Notes under the pieces: generated by a model
The model's database searches: none
What the model was told of the DNA's origin: nothing
What the model saw: only the letters and a program-made list of their open reading frames with translations
Position numbers and translations under genes: made by a program
Source: a bacterium
GTDB taxonomy: Bacteria > Zhuqueibacterota > Zhuqueibacteria > Residuimicrobiales > Oceaniaggregativiventaceae
Length of the DNA: 64,000 nt
Assembly: GCA_029565675.1 (NCBI GenBank)
Contig: JAKQNP010000004.1
Coordinates: 142,122 to 206,121 of the forward strand
Reading direction: 5' to 3'
Part shown: one piece after another, positions 16,093 to 25,766 of the stretch
Layout: each line of letters opens with the position of its first letter
Position numbering within the stretch: the stretch's first letter is position 1

Positions 16093-18210
16093 TCATTCCG
16101 CCTGTTCCTGGCTCTGTTCGTTACACTTGAGATCAATCGTGAACTCTGTACCCCAACCTTTGCGGCTGTGGATTTTGATCTCACCGCCGAGATCCGCCAC
16201 ATTGCGGCGCACGATCGTCAGTCCCAACCCGGCGCCGACTGCCTTGGTGGTGAAAAAGGGAGCAAATATTTTTTGCGTCAATTCGGGGTCGATGCCTGCG
16301 CCTTTGTCGCTCACGCGAATCTCCAGACGGCTCTCTTTCCTCTTTCCAGCCTGGGGTTGAACAACGCCGATCTGCACGGTCACTTGAGCGCCTTTTGGCG
16401 AAGCTTGCACCGCGTTGAGCAGCAAATTGAACAGAATCTCGCGCACCGCTTGCTGCGTCGCCAAAACCCGGCAAGGCTGGTCCGGAGAGATGACCTCGAT
16501 GTGCACACCACTTTGCTCAGCCTGATGGCGCAACAATGAGGTGATATCCATGGCGATTTCTCGCACATCGATCTGCTCTGCATTGGACTGCGAAGGCCGG
16601 GCAAAACTCAACAGCTTTTCCAACACTTCATTCAAACGGTTGATCTCGGCCACCACCCGATGCAAGTCAGCCGCCTGTTCGGGATCGGCGCTTTCGCTCA
16701 ACACCTGCACCAACACCTTGATCGATGAAAGCGGATTTTTGATCTCATGTGCAATCGTGGCGGCCAGCTGTCCCATGTTGCGCAGGTTTTCCGTCTGATA
16801 GATGCGCGATTCCATCTCCAATCGCTCCTGCACCAGACGGGCATATTCAAAGGCCAGCCCAACCTGATTGGCAAAAGTCTGCAGCACATCCATTTCTTCG
16901 TCAGTATATTCGTTGCCGTTCTGCCGCTCGCCCAGACCGATGAGGCCGGTTAGTTCCTGTTCGAAAGAGATCGGCACGGCCAGAGCGATGTTGTTTTGCT
17001 GCAGCGCCCACACCACCCGGTGATCGCGCATCTGCCGCCGCAGTCTGAAATGCCGGGTATTCTGCAGAGCCTGCACCAGCGGCTCGATCTGGACCAGCGT
17101 GGCGGTGCCTGCCGTTCTCAGGATGGTCAACCGGTCGCTGTCGAAACGAAACACCAAAATGGCATTCGCCTTGGCTTTGAAAACCGTGAGCAGAGCATCG
17201 CTCAGAGTGGCCAGCAAGCGATCCAGATCGACGATTCGGCTGATGCTGTCTGACAACTCGCGGAGCACCTGTTGATAATAATAGCGCTCCTTGAAGAACA
17301 GCTTGTCCAGACGGTTTTGCAGGCGGGTGCGAAACGGCTGAAAAGCAAAGACCAACGCCACCAACAACAAGGCCTCGATCAATGCCGAATTGATGTCCGG
17401 AAATTGTCCGAGATAGTCTCCCAGCCGCCTGATTCCAAGCAGATAGAGCGCCAGAACCAAACCATAGACAATGGAATAGACCAGACTGGGTTTGACGACC
17501 AACCGGTAAAAGTTATAGCGATAGACATAATAAGCAAGCACTGCCATCGGATAGGCAGGTGACAGCCACATGAGCAAAATAAAATACCTGCCGATATAGG
17601 GCAGCCGGAACAGGGGCAGGAGAAAAACCAGCAGCAGGCCAATGGCAATTCCTGCCAGCAGCTGATTCAAATCGCGGTAAAAATGCCGATCCGAAGGATC
17701 CGGCAAATGCGGGATGAATCGATGGCTGATCCACAGCGACAGGCAGATGGCGGCAATACCCCAAACGACGAATAACCGGCTGAGCAAAAGATCTGGAATC
17801 GGCAACAGCGGCCACTTTATTGGACTCAGCAGAAAAAAAAGAGCCGGCAAATAGGCTGCGGCAATTATCAGCCGTTGGCGCAGACTCAGCCGCAACGGCT
17901 GCGCCGATGTGTTGCGAAAAACAATGGCCAGGTAAACATGCAAAAGCGCGGACGGCATGAGAGCCAAACCGACCAGTGCGAACAGTTTGAAAAGCACCAT
18001 CGCCGGGTAGGCCACCGAACCGAACAACAGCTCGGCCAACAGCGACAACAGGTTGGCGGCGTTCCAGATCGCACAACACAGAAGAACCACCCCGAAAGCA
18101 TAGTCATCGTAGCGCTTGGGGGTCTTTTTTAGCGACAAACTCAGCAGGATGAGGGTCAGGGCAGTGCCAAAACCAAAGCCCAGTACCGTCAAAACAATAT
18201 AAAGCTGCAT
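16093..18210 (-). CDS. Membrane sensor histidine kinase with GAF domain
   Basis: A 705-residue kinase. The first 300 residues hold about eight hydrophobic helices, a multi-span input domain like that of the HisKA_7TM or PrsK type. A GAF-like domain follows (about 335-475, including ILVFRFDSDRLTILRTAG). Then come HisKA with phospho-histidine in ATIAHEIKNPLSSIK, and the ATPase with N box (LFNLLLNAVQAS), G1 (DKGAGIDP) and G2 (VGAGLGLTIV). It ends immediately before the NtrC-type regulator, so the pair is a two-component system. The signal is unknown. Confidence 0.92.
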   Translation of the reverse strand: MQLYIVLTVLGFGFGTALTLILLSLSLKKTPKRYDDYAFGVVLLCCAIWNAANLLSLLAELLFGSVAYPAMVLFKLFALVGLALMPSALLHVYLAIVFRNTSAQPLRLSLRQRLIIAAAYLPALFFLLSPIKWPLLPIPDLLLSRLFVVWGIAAICLSLWISHRFIPHLPDPSDRHFYRDLNQLLAGIAIGLLLVFLLPLFRLPYIGRYFILLMWLSPAYPMAVLAYYVYRYNFYRLVVKPSLVYSIVYGLVLALYLLGIRRLGDYLGQFPDINSALIEALLLVALVFAFQPFRTRLQNRLDKLFFKERYYYQQVLRELSDSISRIVDLDRLLATLSDALLTVFKAKANAILVFRFDSDRLTILRTAGTATLVQIEPLVQALQNTRHFRLRRQMRDHRVVWALQQNNIALAVPISFEQELTGLIGLGERQNGNEYTDEEMDVLQTFANQVGLAFEYARLVQERLEMESRIYQTENLRNMGQLAATIAHEIKNPLSSIKVLVQVLSESADPEQAADLHRVVAEINRLNEVLEKLLSFARPSQSNAEQIDVREIAMDITSLLRHQAEQSGVHIEVISPDQPCRVLATQQAVREILFNLLLNAVQASPKGAQVTVQIGVVQPQAGKRKESRLEIRVSDKGAGIDPELTQKIFAPFFTTKAVGAGLGLTIVRRNVADLGGEIKIHSRKGWGTEFTIDLKCNEQSQEQAE

Positions 18211-18224
18211 CGGAACCCTTCACC

Positions 18225-19235
18225 TCAGTCGAATTTAATCTTGAGCAGCTTCATCACGTTGTGGATCGGATTGAGCACGGTGACCTCATCCGAACCGGCA
18301 AAGAGCAATCCCACCGCGCGGTTTTCCTGGTCAACGATCAGCGAGCCTGAATCGCCCGGCTGCGACATATCCGAAGCGAGAATCTGGTGATCGAACACGG
18401 CGGTGCGATCGCCGCCATAGCCCACTTCGATGGTCGTATCGAGAACAGTAATTTTGCCTTTCGTCGAGGCGGTGGTGCGTCCGCACTTTTTGACCGCCAT
18501 GCCGATGGCAGCCTCGGCAACCCCGCTGACGCTGCCAATTTTGTAGATCTCTTGCTTGACCAGTTCTTCTTCGAGCGGTTTGCCGAGCGCCGCATCGATC
18601 AGATTTTTAATCTCCTCCGGATGGGTGGTAAACCGGGAGGTGGAACCGAACAATTTGGCCAGCGCATTGAGCATCTGCACCAGAGCGAGTGAAATGGCGC
18701 ACTTGCTGGTTGTATTTTCCCCACCCATGTAATACAACGGCTGAAAGCGGTGCAGTCGGGCGATTACATCCTGGGGAACCCGGCCGCCGTCCATAGGCCC
18801 GGGCTGCAGGATATCGTCTTCCAACTGAGCGTCATTGCTGTTGGCCAGCACATGATTGTTGGAGAGGATCAACAGCTCATCGGTCTCGGCATCGCGCACC
18901 ACCGCCCCCAGCGTGCCGGCGGTAATCGCATAATGGCCGGTGCTGATACCGCCGACGGCCGGACGCCAGCGATCGGTGGTGGTCGCCAGTGCGGTGATTT
19001 TGCCGGCCCGGCGCACATCCGTGCTCATTCCATCGATGGTCTGCGGCACCACGTCTTTTTTTTCCAGAGCCTGCAAAGGCTTTTTGTCGCGCACCAGGAC
19101 CACCAGCGCCATTTCGTCGGTGACCTTGCCCCCGCTTTCCTTGTAACCGACCCCCACGCCGATGACATTCGCCTTGCGGCGAAGCTCCCGCTCCATTCGT
19201 TGTCGGATTTCTTGAACTTGTTCAAGCTCGGCCAT
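18225..19235 (-). CDS. Trypsin-like serine protease domain protein (Nal1-like)
   Basis: A 336-residue protein without a signal peptide. The catalytic histidine lies in LSNNHVLA, and the catalytic serine in GDSGSLIV near residue 292; the aspartate is less certain, with candidates in the DDILQPGP region. The N-terminal part (ANVIGVGVGYKESGGK, then VVLVRDKK) is the domain seen in bacterial Nal1-like trypsin-fold proteins. The function in bacteria is unknown, and the absence of a signal peptide suggests a cytoplasmic role. The ATG is preceded by ggagatctta. It lies 14 bases upstream of the sensor kinase gene and may be co-transcribed with it. Confidence 0.75.
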   Translation of the reverse strand: MAELEQVQEIRQRMERELRRKANVIGVGVGYKESGGKVTDEMALVVLVRDKKPLQALEKKDVVPQTIDGMSTDVRRAGKITALATTTDRWRPAVGGISTGHYAITAGTLGAVVRDAETDELLILSNNHVLANSNDAQLEDDILQPGPMDGGRVPQDVIARLHRFQPLYYMGGENTTSKCAISLALVQMLNALAKLFGSTSRFTTHPEEIKNLIDAALGKPLEEELVKQEIYKIGSVSGVAEAAIGMAVKKCGRTTASTKGKITVLDTTIEVGYGGDRTAVFDHQILASDMSQPGDSGSLIVDQENRAVGLLFAGSDEVTVLNPIHNVMKLLKIKFD

Positions 19236-19505
19236 TAAGATCTCCTTTGCTTGTTTCTGCAGTACGGCCTGCCAAAGAAATGCGGCGGATGGCCGTTCAA
19301 ACTCATCCGAATCAGATCGCCATCCATTTCTTTAAATATAGCCATTCCGCATGACTAAGCAAGCAAATTTCTGCCGCCAATCGGCCTGTGACTTGGTGTT
19401 TGCATTTCAGACGCAATTTTCTTAATTTCAACGGTTCCGCACACTGGTGTCCGGTAAATGGAAACCAGTGTGTTCTTCTGGCAAATCGATCAAGAGGTCA
19501 GGGCG

Positions 19506-20036
19506 ATGAAACGCACAAAAATGCTCACCCGTCTGGTTTTTTTGCTCTCGTTGACGCTGGCGATCGAAATGATCGGCCTGCCGCAACCCATTACAGGCCC
19601 GCTGGTCAATCTGATGCTGCTGCTCACCGCCTTGCTGCTCAACTCTGTCGCCGCAGTCATCCTCGGCCTTGCCACGCCATTGATGGGTTTGCTTCGCGGT
19701 CAGCTGCCACCGATTCTGGCGCCGATGGTGCCGTTCATCATGCTTGCCAACGCGGTTTATATCTTGCTGTTTGCCATGCTGGCAAGCGCCGGGAAACAAT
19801 CGCTGTCGCTCAAGCGGTGGCAGGGATGGATGGCCCTGGCAATCGCCGCAGCCGGCAAAACCCTGATTCTCTATGCAGCAGCAACACTGGTTGTGCCTCT
19901 GCTGTTCGGGCGACAGTTGCCGGAAGCGGTTATCGCCGCATTTACCTTTCCGCAGCTGATCACCGCCACAGTCGGCGGTGCCGCCGCCATCGGCATCTAC
20001 CCTGCGCTCAGGCGTATTCTCGGCAACAACCGCTGA
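19506..20036 (+). CDS. ECF transporter S-component-like membrane protein
   Basis: A 176-residue protein of five or six hydrophobic helices with short loops. The first helix (LTRLVFLLSLTLAIEMIGL) is followed by QPITGPLVNLMLLLTALLL, a layout seen in S-components of energy-coupling factor vitamin or metal importers. No EcfA or EcfT gene lies nearby, so it would have to share a common energising module. The start at 19506 has agaggtcagggcg upstream; an in-frame ATG at 19458 lacks a binding site. The substrate cannot be inferred. uvrA follows after 57 bases. Confidence 0.55.
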   Translation: MKRTKMLTRLVFLLSLTLAIEMIGLPQPITGPLVNLMLLLTALLLNSVAAVILGLATPLMGLLRGQLPPILAPMVPFIMLANAVYILLFAMLASAGKQSLSLKRWQGWMALAIAAAGKTLILYAAATLVVPLLFGRQLPEAVIAAFTFPQLITATVGGAAAIGIYPALRRILGNNR

Positions 20037-20093
20037 ACATCCGAACGAGGAGCCACCGAATTCTGTCCAGGTCCCATTCGACGATAACCCGAT

Positions 20094-22880
20094 ATGAAAC
20101 CACAAGCCATCACCATCCGCGGAGCGCGGACACACAATCTGAAAAATATCGATGTCGATCTGCCGCACAACCATCTGGTGGTGATCACCGGCGTCTCCGG
20201 ATCCGGAAAATCGAGCCTTGCCTTCGACACCCTCTACGCCGAAGGCCAGCGCCGTTATGTCGAATCGCTGTCCGCTTATGCCCGGCAATTCCTTGACCGC
20301 ATGTCGCGGCCCGATGTGGATGAGATCAAGGGGCTGGCGCCGGCCGTGGCCATCGAACAAAAGAATCCGATCCGCTCATCCCGTTCGACGGTCGGAACCG
20401 CCACCGAGATCCTCGATTATCTGCGGTTGCTCTATTCGCGTATCGGCCGCACCTTTTGCCCATCGTGCGGCCAGCCCGTGCGCAAAGACAGCGTTGCCGA
20501 CGTCCTGTCCGATCTGCAAGCCTTGCCGGTCGGCACCAAAGTGGTGCTGACCTTTCCGTTTTGCGAATCCGATCGAGAAGCCGCCGCCGCTTTTTTGCGC
20601 GAATCCGGATTTCTCCGCCTCTGGAAAAACGGCGATATCGTCGCGTTGTCCGATGCGGCCATCATCCCCAACGAATGCCTCAATGTGGTCATGGATCGGT
20701 TGATCCTCAAACCAGAGATGCAGACCCGCCTGGCTGACTCGGTCGAACAAGCTTTTCACCACGGTCACGGTGTCATGCAGACGCATGTTTTGGGCGGCGA
20801 CAGCCGGCGCTATTCACAGGATTTCGCTTGCAGCCGCTGCCAGCAGACCTTCATCGAACCGCAACCGCGGCTTTTTTCCTTCAACAATCCCTTTGGCGCC
20901 TGTCCCATCTGCAAAGGCTTCGGCGATATCATCCATATCGACCGCCAGCGGGTCATTCCCGATCCCAGCAAAAGTCTGGCCGCGGACTGCATCGTTCCGT
21001 GGAGCACTCCGGCGCACCGTGAATTGCGCGATCTGCTGTTGCAGGAAGCCCCCAAAAGGGGCATCGATATCCACGCTCCTTATGCGGAGCTGAGCGATGA
21101 ACAACGGGAGTGGGTTTGGCAGGGATCCGATCCCTATCCCGGCCTCGATCGTTTTTTCGAGTGGCTGGAGAGCAAAAAGTACAAAATCAGCGTGCGCGTC
21201 TTTCTCAGCCGATATCGCGGCTATGTGCCCTGCACTGCCTGCCACGGCAGCCGCTTGCGGCCGGAAGCCGAGCAGGTGCGCATCGGTGGCCTGTCGATTG
21301 CGCAGAGCTGTCGTCTGGACATCCGTTCGGCGCGTCGTTTTTTTGCCGATCTGCCCCTTTCGGAACAGGAAAGAGCGATCAGCGGCCAGATCTTTGACGA
21401 GTTGATCAACCGGCTCACCACCCTCGACGAAATCGGCCTCGATTATCTGACTCTGGACCGCCGCACTTTTACCCTTTCCGGCGGCGAATTTCAACGCATC
21501 AATTTGGCCACTGCGCTCGGTTCGCAACTGGTCGGCGCGCTCTATATCCTCGATGAACCGACCATCGGCCTTCATCCGCGCGATACCCGCAATCTGTTGA
21601 ATATCCTGCAAAAATTGCGCAAAATCGGCAACACCGTGGTGGTGGTCGAACACGACCGCGAAATCATCGAAAACGCCGATTATCTGATCGATATCGGCCC
21701 GCTGGCCGGTCGGGAAGGCGGCAGTTTGCTCTTTTCGGGCACACCGTCAGCCATCGCCGATCATCCGACCTCACTCACCGGGGCTTATCTCAGCGGCAAA
21801 AAACACATCGCCGTTCCCGCCAAGCGGCGCCCAAGCCAGGGTCCGGCCATCACCGTGCACAAAGCCCGCGAGCACAATCTGCAGAGCATCACGGTTTCTT
21901 TTCCGCTGGGTGTTCTGGTCGCTGTCACCGGAGTCTCCGGCTCCGGCAAAAGCACCCTGGTTCACGAAGTGCTCTACCGCGGCCTGGCGCGCCAACGCGG
22001 CGACAGCCAGCGGCCGGGCGGCCTATGCAGCGGCATCAGCGGCGGCGAAGCGATCGACGAGATCGCGCTGGTCGACCAATCGCCGATCGGCAAATCGCCG
22101 CGCTCCAATCCGGCCACCTATCTCAAAGCCTTTGATGCAATCCGCGTTCTCTTTGCCGAAAGCCGCCAGGCGCGTGTGCTGGGACTGAAACCCGGCGACT
22201 TTTCCTTCAACACGGCCGGCGGTCGCTGCGAAACCTGCCAGGGCGCCGGCGCCGTCAAGGTCGAGATGCAGTTCCTCGCCGACCTCTATCTCGAATGCGA
22301 GGATTGCGGCGGCAAACGCTACAAACGTTCGCTGCTGCAGGTGCACTTCCGCGGCAAAAACATCGCCGAGGTTCTCGAAATGACCGTCAATGAAGCCATC
22401 GACTTTTTTCGCGATCAACCCGGCGTCATCCACAAATTGCAGCCGCTTCGCGATGTCGGATTGGGCTATCTGCAACTGGGGCAGGCGTCCAACACCCTGT
22501 CCGGCGGCGAGGCGCAGCGGATCAAATTGGCAAGCCATCTGTTGCAGGACAAAAACAGCACCCATCACAATCTCTATCTCTTTGACGAGCCCACAACCGG
22601 CTTGCATTTCCAGGATGTGGCGGTCTTGCTCAATGCGCTCAATCAGCTTGTCGACCAGGGCCACTCGGTGCTGGTTATCGAACACAACCTCGATGTGATC
22701 AAATGCGCCGACTGGGTTATCGACCTCGGTCCCGGCGGCGGTGATCAGGGCGGACAATTGGTGGCCTGCGGCACTCCCGAAAGCGTGGCGGCCGATCCAC
22801 ATTCATTGACCGGAAAGTTTCTCGCCCCCATCCTATCCCCATTACCGATCAACCACCCGCCGCGCAGAAAAAACCGTTGA
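20094..22880 (+). CDS. uvrA: Excinuclease ABC subunit UvrA
   Basis: A 928-residue DNA-damage sensor of nucleotide excision repair; it dimerises and loads UvrB onto lesions. Both ABC ATPase halves are complete: Walker A GVSGSGKSSLAF near residue 30 and GVSGSGKSTLVHEV near 615, signature LSGGEFQRINLA and LSGGEAQRIKLA, and Walker B ILDEPTIGLH and LFDEPTTGLH. Zinc-finger cysteines are present (CPSCGQPV, CPICKGFG, CETCQGAG/CEDCGGKRYK). Length is normal for the family. Confidence 0.98.
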   Translation: MKPQAITIRGARTHNLKNIDVDLPHNHLVVITGVSGSGKSSLAFDTLYAEGQRRYVESLSAYARQFLDRMSRPDVDEIKGLAPAVAIEQKNPIRSSRSTVGTATEILDYLRLLYSRIGRTFCPSCGQPVRKDSVADVLSDLQALPVGTKVVLTFPFCESDREAAAAFLRESGFLRLWKNGDIVALSDAAIIPNECLNVVMDRLILKPEMQTRLADSVEQAFHHGHGVMQTHVLGGDSRRYSQDFACSRCQQTFIEPQPRLFSFNNPFGACPICKGFGDIIHIDRQRVIPDPSKSLAADCIVPWSTPAHRELRDLLLQEAPKRGIDIHAPYAELSDEQREWVWQGSDPYPGLDRFFEWLESKKYKISVRVFLSRYRGYVPCTACHGSRLRPEAEQVRIGGLSIAQSCRLDIRSARRFFADLPLSEQERAISGQIFDELINRLTTLDEIGLDYLTLDRRTFTLSGGEFQRINLATALGSQLVGALYILDEPTIGLHPRDTRNLLNILQKLRKIGNTVVVVEHDREIIENADYLIDIGPLAGREGGSLLFSGTPSAIADHPTSLTGAYLSGKKHIAVPAKRRPSQGPAITVHKAREHNLQSITVSFPLGVLVAVTGVSGSGKSTLVHEVLYRGLARQRGDSQRPGGLCSGISGGEAIDEIALVDQSPIGKSPRSNPATYLKAFDAIRVLFAESRQARVLGLKPGDFSFNTAGGRCETCQGAGAVKVEMQFLADLYLECEDCGGKRYKRSLLQVHFRGKNIAEVLEMTVNEAIDFFRDQPGVIHKLQPLRDVGLGYLQLGQASNTLSGGEAQRIKLASHLLQDKNSTHHNLYLFDEPTTGLHFQDVAVLLNALNQLVDQGHSVLVIEHNLDVIKCADWVIDLGPGGGDQGGQLVACGTPESVAADPHSLTGKFLAPILSPLPINHPPRRKNR

Positions 22881-23067
22881 TATTGAAATTGTTTTTATGT
22901 AATTTTATCGCTGTTGTCAACGCCTTTCAGCAGAAAGGCTGCTGCGGTTGCAGAGGGTTTTTCTGCAGGATCATCAACACCATCCCTTGATGCCGGAATC
23001 AGTGCGCTGCCTCTGAATGCCGGTCACCAATCCACCCATTTTCGTTTTCAAGGAGGGCGATGCGAAA

Positions 23068-23628
23068 TTGAATCAAATCATTGCGAAGCGCATGTTCTTT
23101 ACCAAAGGCGTAGGTTATCATCGCGACAAACTGCAGAGTTTTGAGCTGGCTTTGCGGGATGCCGGGGTTGCTTACTGCAACCTGGTTCAGGTTTCCAGTA
23201 TTTTCCCACCCGAGTGCAGAATTATTTCACGCGAAGCTGGTGTCAAATCGCTGAAACCCGGACAGATCACCTTTGTGGTGATGGCACGTGAATCAACCGA
23301 TGAGCCCAACCGTTTGTGCACCGCGGCCATCGGCCTGGCACAGCCCAAAGATAAAAAGCAATACGGATACATCAGCGAACATCACGGCTTTGGTGAGACG
23401 CAAATAAAATCCGCTGATTATGCCGAAGATCTCGCCGCCCAGATGCTGGGTTCCACCATGGGTATCGAACTCGATCCGAACCTGGCCTGGGACGAGCATC
23501 GCGATGAGTATAAAGTCGACAACAAAAATGTATTTGTCAGCAGAAGCATCGCTCAATCCGCCCGCGGTCACAAGGATGGTCTGTGGACCACTGTCGTGTC
23601 GATGGCGGTCTTTCTGATGAGCGAATGA
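23068..23628 (+). CDS. pdaD: Pyruvoyl-dependent arginine decarboxylase
   Basis: About 186 residues. It converts arginine to agmatine using a pyruvoyl group made by self-cleavage of the proenzyme. The cleavage motif VSSIFPP is present, with cleavage expected between S43 and S44. The family start KRMFFTKGVGYHRDKLQSFE fits a TTG start at 23068, which has aggagg 11 bases upstream; an in-frame ATG at 23017 would place that binding site inside the gene. Glu and Asn residues of the active site region (EHHGFGE, MLGSTMGIELD) are intact. It is the first of three polyamine genes and has a 187-base leader region upstream. Confidence 0.93.
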   Translation: MNQIIAKRMFFTKGVGYHRDKLQSFELALRDAGVAYCNLVQVSSIFPPECRIISREAGVKSLKPGQITFVVMARESTDEPNRLCTAAIGLAQPKDKKQYGYISEHHGFGETQIKSADYAEDLAAQMLGSTMGIELDPNLAWDEHRDEYKVDNKNVFVSRSIAQSARGHKDGLWTTVVSMAVFLMSE

Positions 23629-23670
23629 CCCTTTCCGGCTATTTTTCCACCTCTGTTTAGCGGAGTGTTT

Positions 23671-24744
23671 ATGGCTTCCAATCGCTCTCTTTTTGCCGAG
23701 GCACCGAATATCGTGCCGCCGCGGCTGGAGAAAAATCTGTCTCTGTCTGAACTTTTGGAGTTGATGGGCCAGACATCCTTCGAAGCCCGCCATGTTTACC
23801 GGGGCGCCCGGCTGTTTCGCCGCATGGTCGAAACCGGCGATACCATATGGCTCGGCATCGCCGGCGCCGGTATTGCCGGCGGCATGGGCGGCTTTGTGAT
23901 TTCCCTGATCGAAGCGGGATTCGTCGATGTCATCTGCTCCACCGGCGCCCAGGTCTATCACGACTTGCACTTTGCCTTTGGCTTGCCGGTCAAAGCGATT
24001 TATCCGCACGGCGACGACAATCTCTTGCGCCAGCACGGCGATACCCGTATTTATGATATCGGCATCCGCGAAAAAGAAACCCTGGAAGCCCAGGATGCCC
24101 TGATCAGGCGATTTGTGGCTGAACGCTACGATCGGTTGCGGGACAAACCTCTCAGCAGCTGGCAATTCAACCACGAACTGGGCCTGTGGGCAAAAGAAAC
24201 CGCGCCGCACCCGGAACACAGCTTTGTCATCGCAGCGGCCGAACACGGCATTCCTCTCTTTTGGGATTCTCTTGCCAACCACTCGATCGCCATGAACCTG
24301 GCGCGCACCGACCTGGAAGGCATGCCCGTAACCCTGGCGGCGCAGAAAGATATCCTCGATTCAGCCGCAATCGCCTATTGCGCCAAAGGCTCTGGTTTTA
24401 TCGAGCTCGGCGGCGGGGGACCCAAGAACTTTATCCAGCAGACCGGACCCACGATATCGCAAATCCTCGGCATCGAGTTCGAAGGTGCTGAACAGGGGCT
24501 GCAAATCGGCACCGCAGTTGAACGGGACGGCAGCCTGTCCAGCTGCACATTCAGCGAATCGGTCACCTGGGGCAAGTACCAGTCGGCTGATGAAGAAAAA
24601 CTGGTGCAGATCTGGGGCGAATACAGCGTGATTTTTCCGCTGCTGGCCGCCTATGTCCTGCAACAATGCCGGCCCCGCAAACCGCAGAGGATCGTCCGTT
24701 CCTTGCCCGCCTGGAGCAAGTCGATGATCGAGGCGCGAACCTGA
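23671..24744 (+). CDS. Deoxyhypusine-synthase-like protein (putative homospermidine synthase)
   Basis: A 357-residue member of the DHS fold. The NAD-binding glycine pattern (GIAGAGIAGGMGGFV) and the loop GGGGPKNFIQQT match DHS. The lysine that forms the imine intermediate lies in SVTWGKYQSAD, equivalent to VSWGK of eukaryotic DHS. Bacteria lack eIF5A, and known bacterial relatives act as homospermidine synthases or have unknown roles. Its position between arginine decarboxylase and agmatinase suggests a polyamine product, probably homospermidine or spermidine; this is inference. The start is the ATG at 23671 with ggag ten bases upstream. Confidence 0.85.
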   Translation: MASNRSLFAEAPNIVPPRLEKNLSLSELLELMGQTSFEARHVYRGARLFRRMVETGDTIWLGIAGAGIAGGMGGFVISLIEAGFVDVICSTGAQVYHDLHFAFGLPVKAIYPHGDDNLLRQHGDTRIYDIGIREKETLEAQDALIRRFVAERYDRLRDKPLSSWQFNHELGLWAKETAPHPEHSFVIAAAEHGIPLFWDSLANHSIAMNLARTDLEGMPVTLAAQKDILDSAAIAYCAKGSGFIELGGGGPKNFIQQTGPTISQILGIEFEGAEQGLQIGTAVERDGSLSSCTFSESVTWGKYQSADEEKLVQIWGEYSVIFPLLAAYVLQQCRPRKPQRIVRSLPAWSKSMIEART

Positions 24745-24813
24745 GCAAAATTAGTCCGCCGATCGATCGACACCCCGGCGGTTTACCTGACCTGTTCTTT
24801 CGAGACCGACGCC

Positions 24814-25743
24814 ATGCAGGCCCATCATCATCCTTTTCTCAACCCGGATCCGGAATTTTGCACTTTTACCGAGGCCGCCGTGGTTGTCTTGCCCTTCCCT
24901 TATGAAGGCAATATCTCCTACGGCAGCGGCGCCGCCAACGGACCGCAAGCCATTCTCGAAGCCTCGGCGCAAGTCGAATTCTACGATGCAGAACTGGGCG
25001 CTGAACCGATGCGCATGGGCATCTTCACCGCCGCCGCACCCGAGATTCCCGCCGATCCGGCGGCGATGGTCGATTGCCTCTTTCGCACCACCCGCGATCT
25101 GCTCCGGTTCGACAAGTTCGTCGTGGTGCTCGGCGGCGATCATTCGATCTCCAGCGGTTTTGCGCGCGCCCTGTTGGAAAAATACGGTTCGCTCTCGGTC
25201 GTTCAGTTCGACGCCCACGCCGACCTGCGCGATGCTTACGAGGACAATCCCTACAGCCACGCCTCCGTGCTGGCGCGCATCCGCGATCTGACCCCGCATA
25301 CCCTGCACCTGGGTATCCGCAGCATGTGCCGCGAAGAGGCTGACCTGGCGCAACAACACGCCATACCCCTGTTCACCATGCGGCAACTGCGCCAACATCC
25401 GGAAACCGCCATCGCCGCGCTGCAAGCGCTGCCCGAACCGGTGTTGATTTCTTTCGACGTCGATGCCTTCGACACCGGCATCGTGCAAAACACCGGCACT
25501 CCCGAACCAGGCGGGTTGTCCTGGGATGAGGCCCTCAACTGGCTCGAACGGATCTTTAAAAACAAACGCGTCGTCGGCTGCGATGTGGTCGAATTGGCGC
25601 CCCAGCCCGGCGACCTCAATTCGCCTTTCGCCGCCGCCAAACTCGTCTATAAAATGATCGGACAACAATTGGCCGCAGAAATCGATCGCGGCGAAAGAAC
25701 CGCCTGGCCGGTCCACCCCACCGGCCCGGCGCCCAGAACCTGA
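24814..25743 (+). CDS. speB: Agmatinase
   Basis: A 309-residue ureohydrolase that splits agmatine into putrescine and urea. The two-manganese site is complete: H110 (GGDHS), D133, H135 and D137 (DAHAD), and D215 and D217 (FDVDAFD). The N-terminal loop GNISYGSGAANGPQAI fits the agmatinase branch of the arginase family. It follows the DHS-like gene by 69 bases and completes a route from arginine to putrescine with the decarboxylase. Confidence 0.93.
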   Translation: MQAHHHPFLNPDPEFCTFTEAAVVVLPFPYEGNISYGSGAANGPQAILEASAQVEFYDAELGAEPMRMGIFTAAAPEIPADPAAMVDCLFRTTRDLLRFDKFVVVLGGDHSISSGFARALLEKYGSLSVVQFDAHADLRDAYEDNPYSHASVLARIRDLTPHTLHLGIRSMCREEADLAQQHAIPLFTMRQLRQHPETAIAALQALPEPVLISFDVDAFDTGIVQNTGTPEPGGLSWDEALNWLERIFKNKRVVGCDVVELAPQPGDLNSPFAAAKLVYKMIGQQLAAEIDRGERTAWPVHPTGPAPRT

Positions 25744-25766
25744 ATCATCAACCCATACGAGATCGC

